DNA of 64,000 nucleotides from Desulfotignum sp. (GTDB lineage Bacteria > Desulfobacterota > Desulfobacteria > Desulfobacterales > Desulfobacteraceae), in the NCBI GenBank assembly GCA_011390635.1, contig JAABSA010000015.1:1-64000 (forward strand), given 5' to 3'. Below the pieces are notes generated by a model. It saw only the letters and a program-made list of their open reading frames with translations, was not told where the DNA came from and made no database searches. Of the stretch, positions 1-5,388 are shown piece by piece; the first letter of the stretch is position 1; every line of letters starts with the position of its first letter. The position numbers and the translations under genes were made by a program.

Positions 1-60
1 TTCCGGTCCCGCACCCAGGTTCTGCTCCAGCCGGTCCCGGAACCGGCAGAACAGATCCAT
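1..60 (-). CDS. 5' end of an unidentified gene, cut by the window edge
   Basis: An ATG at 60 read leftwards on the minus strand opens a frame (MDLFCRFRDRLEQNLGAGPE) that leaves the window, preceded by a plausible GGGAGA ribosome site. The same frame stays open upstream to a TGA at 193-195, and that stretch reads like real protein (for example ILYTGTGRRETA), but it holds no ATG, GTG or TTG. Either the gene starts at 60, or this is the remnant of a longer gene that lost its start. I do not recognise the family from so few residues. Confidence 0.4.
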   Translation of the reverse strand, partial: MDLFCRFRDRLEQNLGAGPE

Positions 61-371
61 GGCTGTCTCCCGTCTTCCGGTACCGGTATAAAGAATTATC
101 TGGTTGCGACAGAGGGCCTTTCCAAATAAGGGTGTTGTTCCAGGAACCGGTGCCAGACTTCTACAGAAGTTTGGATAGGAAAGTGATTTTTGTCAAGAAA
201 GATATAAACTGAAATTACAACAATCTGAAAATCTGTAATGCCTCTTCTATGGCGGTATTACCGCAAAAAACATCAATGTTGAGCAGGAGAATTACCAGCA
301 TCTGAAATTGTAGAAGTCCAGCTCAAGGATTATTATCCAAAACAAAAGGATTCAGGGCTGTGAAAAATTAT

Positions 372-401
372 GGATACCATTAATATTCAATACCTGTTAT
401 G
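372..401 (+). repeat. GGATACCAT dispersed repeat, copy A
   Basis: A 30-bp segment beginning GGATACCATTAA and ending CCTGTTATG matches 3206-3235 in all but about four positions. A shorter third relative (GGATACCATGAATATT) begins at 1311. All three are on the plus strand in non-coding, AT-rich DNA. The function is unknown; they could be remnants of duplicated promoter regions or of element ends. Apart from this repeat, nothing recognisable is seen between 196 and 506. Confidence 0.5.
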
Positions 402-506
402 GTCCCTTAACACAGGAAAGATTGGGCAAGGATGGCTGAGGTTTTGGTTTTTTAATATGATCAAATATCATTCAAATATTCAGGATAAACAGAACCACAC
501 ATCAAC

Positions 507-627
507 TGGTTCCCGCCGCTGCGCGGCTGGAACGGCCCGGGTCAGCCGCCCTTGCGAGGTTGCCGCTTGGGCGGGAACAATCCGGTTCCATCCGACTGTC
601 GCGGCTGACCCGGGCCTTTTGGAACCA
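507..627. repeat. 121-bp GC-rich palindromic element
   Basis: A GC-rich block stands out from AT-rich flanks. Outer arms TGGTTCC (507-513) and GGAACCA (621-627) enclose a perfect 16-bp inverted repeat (534-549 with 601-616, GGCCCGGGTCAGCCGC). Two smaller hairpins are nested inside: GTTCC/GGAAC at 509-533 with a GCCGC/GCGGC inner stem, and GGAAC/GTTCC at 574-589. There is no open frame of its own and no U-run, so a simple terminator is unlikely. It lies 24 bp upstream of the small gene at 651. Confidence 0.65.
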
Positions 628-650
628 ATAATCTGATTGGATTTTGACAA

Positions 651-887
651 ATGAAAACAACACAATATTTTGATTATACAAGAAAACGTCCGGATCGCGT
701 TCATATTAAGGCAGATTGGATCAAGACAGTTGTTGAGAATCCCGCAAAAGTTGAAGTACAATCCGATGGTAGGATCAGAAAATGGGCGAAAATAACAGAA
801 GCTGGAAAATATTTGCGGGTTATTTTGCTTGATGATGACGAAACAGTGCATAATGCTTTTTTTGATAGATCCTTTAAGGAGGAATGA
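651..887 (+). CDS. small conserved-type protein, first gene of a DUF2283 pair
   Basis: A 78-residue soluble protein rich in basic and aromatic residues in its first half (YFDYTRKRPDRVHIK, WIKTVVENP) and ending in ETVHNAFFDRSF. The pattern, a basic partner with a conserved HNAFFDR-like tail directly upstream of a DUF2283 protein, recurs in many environmental bacteria, but I know of no assigned function. Only 3 bp separate it from the next gene, so the two are almost certainly co-transcribed. The ribosome site is weak. The arrangement resembles a toxin-antitoxin or other accessory two-gene module; this is inference from size and context only. Confidence 0.7.
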   Translation: MKTTQYFDYTRKRPDRVHIKADWIKTVVENPAKVEVQSDGRIRKWAKITEAGKYLRVILLDDDETVHNAFFDRSFKEE

Positions 888-890
888 GAT

Positions 891-1097
891 ATGAAAGTGA
901 AATATTTTTCCGACACCGATACAGCTCACATAGAATTTACAGAAAAGGCGGTACAGGAGACAAAAGAGATAAGCGAAAATATCTATATTGACATTGATGA
1001 AAAGGGCAACATTGTCAGCATGACTATTGAACATGCAAAAGACAATGCTGGGCTTTGGGAATTCTCCTACCAAGAAATGTCCCGTCAAACAGCATAG
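891..1097 (+). CDS. DUF2283 family small protein
   Basis: A 68-residue acidic protein with the DUF2283 pattern: KVKYFSDTDTAHIEF, then a central IDIDEKGNIVSMTIEHA strand-turn-strand and a short C-terminal helix. A strong AAGGAGG site sits before the ATG. DUF2283 proteins have no firm biochemical role and often pair with a small basic partner, as here with the gene 3 bp upstream. A regulatory or antitoxin-like role for this member is speculation. A hairpin starts 19 bp after the stop codon. Confidence 0.75.
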   Translation: MKVKYFSDTDTAHIEFTEKAVQETKEISENIYIDIDEKGNIVSMTIEHAKDNAGLWEFSYQEMSRQTA

Positions 1098-1115
1098 AAA
1101 AGCCGAACAAATGAA

Positions 1116-1160
1116 GGATTAGTAACCGAGCTGAGAGAAGCGAAAGCTGGGTACTAATCC
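1116..1160 (+). other. strong stem-loop downstream of the DUF2283 gene
   Basis: GGATTAGTA (1116-1124) pairs perfectly with TACTAATCC (1152-1160). Inside, CC/GG and AGCT/AGCT extend the stem around a purine-rich loop (GAGAGAAGCGAA). No T-run follows, so it is not a canonical intrinsic terminator. It may be an mRNA 3' structure or part of a recombination site together with 1174-1240. Confidence 0.5.
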
Positions 1161-1173
1161 TATGGTTCAACCA

Positions 1174-1240
1174 CCAGCTCAACCGGACGCCGGACGTCAT
1201 GCCCTTCATGCCGAAGCCCTTTACGGCGCTGGTTAGCTGG
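1174..1240. other. imperfect palindrome with attC-like layout
   Basis: CCAGCTCAACCGGACGCC (1174-1191) is nearly the reverse complement of GGCGCTGGTTAGCTGG (1225-1240). GCTCAAC fits the integron R'' core pattern RYYYAAC, and GTTAGCT is one base off GTTRRRY. It follows a small two-gene unit, the position an integron cassette site would occupy. No integrase is in the window and only one such site is convincing, so the call is tentative. Confidence 0.25.
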
Positions 1241-1310
1241 AACGTTCACCAATTTGTCCCGCTCAATGATGTTATCCGAAGGTTAAAAATTTCCAGTGTC
1301 ATTTATTTTG

Positions 1311-1326
1311 GGATACCATGAATATT
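1311..1326 (+). repeat. GGATACCAT dispersed repeat, short copy C
   Basis: GGATACCATGAATATT resembles the first half of the 30-bp repeats at 372 and 3206. It lies in the 550-bp non-coding interval between the DUF2283 gene and the ATP-grasp gene. Similarity fades after about 16 bases. Confidence 0.35.
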
Positions 1327-1516
1327 ATTGAGACCGAAGAAAATTTATGGTAGGGCAAGAAATCATAACTTTTGGGTCGGTCAAAATTCAAGGAGTACTC
1401 ATTAAATCGAAAATTCCAGGATGGTTTTTTATCTCCAATATACCGTAATGGAAGATTGGAAAATTTGATTTTTTCTGTTCCCATGCTATTTTGTCGGCAG
1501 GCGATCAGGTCCATTC

Positions 1517-1605
1517 CTGCGGGATCCAACCCGCAGAGGCGGTGGAACCGCCCTGAATGAGATTGCCACCCAGTCACAGGTGGGGATTTGCATCCAGCAA
1601 ATCCC
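1517..1605. other. four consecutive perfect hairpins
   Basis: Within 90 bp there are four stems: CTGCGGG/CCCGCAG (1517-1536), GGCGGT/ACCGCC (1538-1552), CCACC/GGTGG (1566-1583) and GGGATTTGC/GCAAATCCC (1583-1605; the last two share one base). GTCC (1509-1512) and GGAC (1606-1609) could close the whole as a multibranched structure. It lies just 3' of the minus-strand ATP-grasp gene, so it could be a transcript end, but so many compact stems suggest a folded RNA or single-stranded DNA element. Confidence 0.55.
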
Positions 1606-1650
1606 GGACTGTGCTCCCTGAGTACCGTTTGACGTCCCATGGACTTGGTA

Positions 1651-2829
1651 TCAATCGGGGCAAAATACCGTAAATTCCCTGAGATCGGATCGCAGTATGG
1701 CCTCAAGTTCGGAACTATCGTTTTCCGGTGTTTCCACAAATGCGATACCGAATACGGGATATTCCCTGTAATCGATAGGTCTGAGATCCAGGAGCCGGGT
1801 AAAATGAGAGGACAGGGCCTGGTAATCAAAGGATTCAATGGCATCTGCTGGCTCACCAGTTGAATTGTCCAGCACCACAATAGAATACACCTGGCCATTT
1901 TTATCGCTTAGCAGGCGGTCCCAGTCAGGCCGGATTTCCTGGAAAAAAGCCTCATAGGCATTGAAACCATAGGCCAGAAGCGCCATGTCCGGAGTGGTGC
2001 ACCAGCCTCCGAATCGCATGGGGTTCACTTCAATGGGGACCATGGCCCCTGTGAAATCCACACGCACTTCCGCATGGACAGGGAAATTCCTGGCCGGGAT
2101 TAGTCGTCCCATATCTGCCAAAAGCCCGGTGAATCGTTCCAGGTTATCGGACACGATGGTTTTTGACGTGGAGTAGACCCGGTCACTGACATCGTCATCT
2201 GAAGCAAACATGTGTTTGTGAATGTTCACGATAACCGGGTCACCATGACTGTCATAATAAGCATCAATGGCATATTCTTCTCCGGTGATACATCCTTCAA
2301 TGATAAACGCTGCAGAGTTGAACACCTGGTCGGGGTAGATACCTTTGGTTGTTTCAATTTCATGAAAAATAGCCTCCAGGACTGCTGGCCATTCCCGGGG
2401 ATGGCTGATCTTATGAACACCCATGCTGAAAAAACCTGTACATGGTTTGATAATAAAGGGCAGGGGAAGGTCATTGATGTTTGTGTTTTTGAGATCTTCC
2501 AGCTTGATTTCCCTGAAAAACAGGGATGGAAACAGGGATTTTGTTGCCCTTCTGAACGCTGCCTTATCCTTGAATATTGACAAGGTAGCAGGAAGGTCGG
2601 TAAATGCCAAGTTTTCGGCAATCCATCCAATGGCATTTTCCGAATTGGTATAAAGCTTGATCGGATCCTGATGCCGTAGATAATCCACGGCCTGAGTTTC
2701 GGTTAATTGATTCATGGCCGAATCCAGTCCCAGGGAAAGAGCTCCGGGCGTGATGACAACCGGGATACCTGATTGGATGAGGGTCTGTTTAAGAATGTCT
2801 GAAAGATAGGGTTTGTCTATTAAAAACAT
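1651..2829 (-). CDS. ATP-grasp domain protein
   Basis: A 392-residue protein with the ATP-grasp layout: a pre-ATP-grasp region (first ~100 residues), a nucleotide-binding segment with LPLPFIIKPCTGFFSMGV (the lysine and loop that hold ATP), an EEYAIDAYYD strand, and the acidic metal-binding end VHAEVRVDFTGAMVPIEVNP. Such enzymes join a carboxylate to an amine or thiol nucleophile via an acyl-phosphate; the substrate cannot be read from sequence. The start has a GAGGAAA site. It is a lone gene, opposite in orientation to its small neighbours, within the accessory stretch. It is intact and of ordinary length for the family. Confidence 0.8.
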   Translation of the reverse strand: MFLIDKPYLSDILKQTLIQSGIPVVITPGALSLGLDSAMNQLTETQAVDYLRHQDPIKLYTNSENAIGWIAENLAFTDLPATLSIFKDKAAFRRATKSLFPSLFFREIKLEDLKNTNINDLPLPFIIKPCTGFFSMGVHKISHPREWPAVLEAIFHEIETTKGIYPDQVFNSAAFIIEGCITGEEYAIDAYYDSHGDPVIVNIHKHMFASDDDVSDRVYSTSKTIVSDNLERFTGLLADMGRLIPARNFPVHAEVRVDFTGAMVPIEVNPMRFGGWCTTPDMALLAYGFNAYEAFFQEIRPDWDRLLSDKNGQVYSIVVLDNSTGEPADAIESFDYQALSSHFTRLLDLRPIDYREYPVFGIAFVETPENDSSELEAILRSDLREFTVFCPD

Positions 2830-3380
2830 TGGTTTCCTCAGTATTGCCTGGAATGTTTCGAAATTTTTCCGGGCATGCTTTTGCTGGTGGTTTGTATGTA
2901 AAACGTTCCTGATCGTGTGTTTGTACCACTACCTAAGGGCTCATTCAACACTAAGTCGTGAAGTATCGAAACATAACGACTTCTAAGAGCTCTTTAAAAA
3001 TATTTTCATCAGAGATGGTCCGAAACAGTAATTCATGCTCTTTCAATTCTATCACACTGGAGATCTTTTCCCGTCAGTGTTCTGCTTTGCAAGGTTTGAT
3101 GGTGAGTATTTGTTTTCATAGTTCTGACCAATCCAAGCCCGAAAGGTCAAAATTAACAGTTAAGGATTATCCAATCATGAAAAATCAAGGAGCCATTTTT
3201 ATCAAGGATACCATTAACAATCAAAACCTGATATGATCGATTTGTTCAGGAATGATGGTTGCAATTGCAATTAGGTTGAGATTTGAAAAGCCCTCAAACT
3301 TGAGGCCACTTAATTCCAAATTTTTGGTTCTGTGGTCAGATAACCTTCAAAATTGAAGATGGACGGAAACACACATTAAC
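2830..3380. other. 550-bp non-coding interval, possibly with degraded gene remnants
   Basis: No convincing gene is present. An inverted repeat AAGTCGT/ACGACTT lies near 2951-2983. On the minus strand a short open stretch near 2950-3080 reads VIELKEHELLFRTISDENIFKELLE in two overlapping pieces, which loosely resembles the linker and start of a PAS sensor domain, so decayed coding sequence is possible. Repeat copy B (3206-3235) lies near the right end. Confidence 0.35.
3206..3235 (+). repeat. GGATACCAT dispersed repeat, copy B
   Basis: GGATACCATTAACAATCAAA and the following CCTGATATG match copy A (372-401) with about four differences over 30 bp. It is 150 bp upstream of hicA in non-coding DNA. 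Confidence 0.5.
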
Positions 3381-3680
3381 TTGCAGCAGGAAGAAACAAA
3401 ACAATATGGACTAAATCTGGGTAAACATGATAAATTATTAATAAAAATTTTAAGAGGTTCTGCGGATTCAAATATCCCGTTTGCGGGCTTATGCAGTCTT
3501 TTAATGGCATTCGGTTTTGATGAAAGAATCCGAGGCGATCACCATATTTTTACAAAGAATGGCATTGATGAAATTCTAAATTTACAGCCTTTAGGATCAA
3601 AATCGAAAGCATATCAAGTGAAGCAAGTCAGAAATATTATTTTGAAATATCAATTAAGTTTGGGAGTAGACGATGAATAA
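3381..3680 (+). CDS. hicA: HicA-type mRNA interferase toxin
   Basis: HicA toxins are small double-stranded-RNA-binding-fold ribonucleases that cleave mRNA. The core here runs HDKLLIKILRGSADSNIPF, then GFDERIRGDHHIF with the catalytic-type histidine pair, then LQPLGSKSKAYQVKQVRNII, matching the HicA pattern. At 99 residues with a TTG start it is slightly longer than usual. No in-frame ATG lies near the conserved core, so the start is uncertain. It overlaps hicB by 8 bp, the typical operon layout. With hicB it forms a type II toxin-antitoxin module, common on islands and in stabilised accessory DNA. Confidence 0.85.
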   Translation: MQQEETKQYGLNLGKHDKLLIKILRGSADSNIPFAGLCSLLMAFGFDERIRGDHHIFTKNGIDEILNLQPLGSKSKAYQVKQVRNIILKYQLSLGVDDE

Positions 3681-3882
3681 ATATGAGATAATAATCTATT
3701 GGAGTGAGAGTGATAAATTATTTCTTGCAGAAGTCCCAGAACTCCCTGGATGTATGGCTGATGGTCATAGTTATCAAGAAGCTGTTTCAAATGCAGAGAT
3801 AATCATAAACGAATGGATTGAAACTGCGAAAGAGTTGGGGCGTGAGATCCCGAAACCTAAAGGGAAATTAATGTATGCATAA
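3673..3882 (+). CDS. hicB: HicB-type antitoxin
   Basis: A 69-residue protein with the HicB degraded-RNase-H fold signature: KYEIIIYWSESDKLFLAEVPELPGCMADG, then SYQEAVSNAEIIINEWIETAKELG and a short tail. It neutralises HicA by binding. Short HicB versions like this lack a C-terminal DNA-binding domain, so autoregulation may be absent or need another factor. Its stop codon is only 6 bp from the point where 5S rRNA similarity begins, which marks a sharp junction. Confidence 0.88.
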   Translation: MNKYEIIIYWSESDKLFLAEVPELPGCMADGHSYQEAVSNAEIIINEWIETAKELGREIPKPKGKLMYA

Positions 3883-3888
3883 CGAATA

Positions 3889-4001
<113 letters not shown>

Positions 4002-4008
4002 ATCTATC

Positions 4009-4049
4009 AAAAAGCCCTGACCGGTTACAGCTACCGGTCAGGGCTTTTT
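4009..4049. terminator. strong bidirectional intrinsic terminator
   Basis: AAAAAGCCCTGACCGG (4009-4024), a 9-base loop, and CCGGTCAGGGCTTTTT (4034-4049) form a perfect 16-bp stem with U-runs in both directions. It ends the 5S rRNA transcript on the plus strand and the rhodanese operon on the minus strand (stop at 4055). Confidence 0.93.
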
Positions 4050-4054
4050 GCATT

Positions 4055-4453
4055 TTACCGTTCTTCCACCGGGAATTTGGCCCGGAACCACTCCTGCCAG
4101 CCGCCCCTGAGGGCGTGAACATCCGTGTATCCCTCCGCCATAAGTTTTCGTGCCAGACCGGCACTTGTATATTCACTGGGTCAGGCGCAGTAGAGAACCA
4201 GCCTGCTGTCTTTTGGAAATCTGTTTTTCCAGGCAGCAATATTTGCCGGATCCGCCCGGACAGCGGAAGTGATTTTAAATTCAGATGTGGTCCAGTCTCT
4301 TCCCTGGCGGACATCCAGTATGGTGACTGCTCTGGTGTCCATCCAGGTTTTCACGGTCTCTTTGGAAACAATGGAAACCGTATCCCCTGCTATGACACCA
4401 GACAGGGGCCAAATAAATAATACAGCCAGTAATGCGGTCACAATTTTTTTCAT
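4055..4453 (-). CDS. exported rhodanese-like selenoprotein (TGA read as selenocysteine)
   Basis: A single rhodanese domain behind a signal peptide (MKKIVTALLAVLFIWPLSGV). Rhodaneses move sulfane sulfur through a catalytic cysteine in a YCxCP-like loop. Here the loop reads LVLYCA-TGA-PSEYTSAG, placing an in-frame TGA at codon 91 exactly where the catalytic residue belongs. The frame continues for 41 conserved residues (TSAGLARKLMAEGY, HALRGGWQEWF) to a TAA at 4055. A SECIS-like hairpin follows the TGA. Total is 132 residues with selenocysteine, normal for the family; stopping at the TGA would delete the active site and final helix. The start has a GGAGGAG site. It is the last gene of its operon. 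Confidence 0.88.
4150..4164 (-). promoter_or_regulatory. SECIS-like selenocysteine insertion hairpin
   Basis: On the minus strand, 21 bases after the TGA at 4183-4181, GTGCC and GGCAC pair around a GGTCT loop. The E. coli fdhF SECIS has the same GGUCU apical loop, at about 18 bases. The distance, the small loop and the G-U in the loop fit what SelB recognises. Confidence 0.8.
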
Positions 4454-4484
4454 GGTCTCCTCCTTGAATAGGGGTAAAAGGCAA

Positions 4485-4607
4485 TCAGCTTTTTAAAGGG
4501 TTATGTAAAAGGCTGGCGGTTTTGTTTTGATGGATCTTGAAGCCATAAAAACCACCGGCAGTCATGGCGGTTGCCAGCATAAAACAAATTAACATTATAA
4601 TAAGCAT
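4485..4607 (-). CDS. 40-residue single-span membrane protein
   Basis: Starting MLIIMLICFMLATAMTAGG, the protein is one hydrophobic helix of about 20 residues followed by a short polar tail (FKIHQNKTASLLHNPLKS). An AGGGGAG ribosome site lies 5 bp before the ATG. It sits between the exonuclease gene (53 bp upstream) and the selenoprotein rhodanese (31 bp downstream), so probably shares their transcript. I do not recognise it. A role as a small membrane partner of its neighbours is only a guess from position. Confidence 0.6.
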   Translation of the reverse strand: MLIIMLICFMLATAMTAGGFYGFKIHQNKTASLLHNPLKS

Positions 4608-4659
4608 GGTTTTCTCCCCTGTCTTGAGAATAAAAATTCCTGAAGCCATTACGATACTT

Positions 4660-5388
4660 TTAGATCCACAGATCAGCGACCGGGGTATCCGGTGTGAACT
4701 GGTCCGCCACCTGGGCCAGAAACAATTCAGCGGTTGCCAGGGCATCGGTGAGGGCATGGTGGGGCCGGTACGGGGGAAGATTATATCGTTCTCTGGCATG
4801 GGCAAGACGCAAAGACGGGCTGTTTTTATCCCCCATCCATCGCTGGATGAAATTGGGCCGGAATACCGGATGCTTTCTGGATTCCAGCTCCATGGTATCC
4901 ACCACCGGAAATTCCAGGGTATCGCCGGTCAGATCCAGGACAGCTTTGCCCAGGAACCCACATTCAATCCGGCTGTAATGGGCAAGTATCACCCGGCCGA
5001 CCATGGCCTGGAGCAGGGGGGTCAGAATGGTGGAAAAATTCGGGCAGGTACCCATATGGGTATGGGTAATACCATGGATGGTGGTCTGTATGTCCGGTCT
5101 GACCTGTTCCGGCTGGACAACCCAGTACCGGGCACCGCTGCACAGAATGCGGTCATAAAAAAGGGGAATAAAGCCGACACTGATAATGGCATCTGTTTTG
5201 GGATGTAAGCCGGTAGTTTCCAGATCCAGGGCCAGAAATTCCACCTGTTTCAAAGGGGTGTGGCCGGGAATGTGCGCTGTCTGGTAAAAGGCTTTAAGCC
5301 TGGGATCTTTGGCCTGGTCTGCCAGAAGGTTAAACCGGGACTGCCAGTACACAGGTTGTCTGTCTGATATTTTTTTTACCCGGGTCAT
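4660..5388 (-). CDS. DnaQ-like 3'-5' exonuclease (DEDDh)
   Basis: A 242-residue protein with the DEDDh exonuclease motifs: EFLALDLETTGLHP (Exo I, residues ~49-62), the HGIT segment and LAHYSRIECGFL (Exo II region), and HHALTDALATAELFL (Exo III, His and Asp). It resembles the epsilon-subunit family of DNA polymerase III but is a free-standing member with a ~45-residue N-terminal extension. It overlaps the upstream DUF294 gene by 4 bp. In many proteobacteria this exonuclease/DUF294 pair accompanies a sodium:solute symporter; none is present here. Confidence 0.85.
   Translation of the reverse strand: MTRVKKISDRQPVYWQSRFNLLADQAKDPRLKAFYQTAHIPGHTPLKQVEFLALDLETTGLHPKTDAIISVGFIPLFYDRILCSGARYWVVQPEQVRPDIQTTIHGITHTHMGTCPNFSTILTPLLQAMVGRVILAHYSRIECGFLGKAVLDLTGDTLEFPVVDTMELESRKHPVFRPNFIQRWMGDKNSPSLRLAHARERYNLPPYRPHHALTDALATAELFLAQVADQFTPDTPVADLWI

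Noticed and set aside
1116-1160. Group II intron domain V
   Set aside because: The catalytic AGC triad, bulge and GAAA tetraloop pattern could not be matched, and no reverse transcriptase is near.
4181-4453. Rhodanese gene ending at the first TGA (90 residues)
   Set aside because: It would lack the active-site residue and the last helix; the continued frame and SECIS-like hairpin favour read-through.
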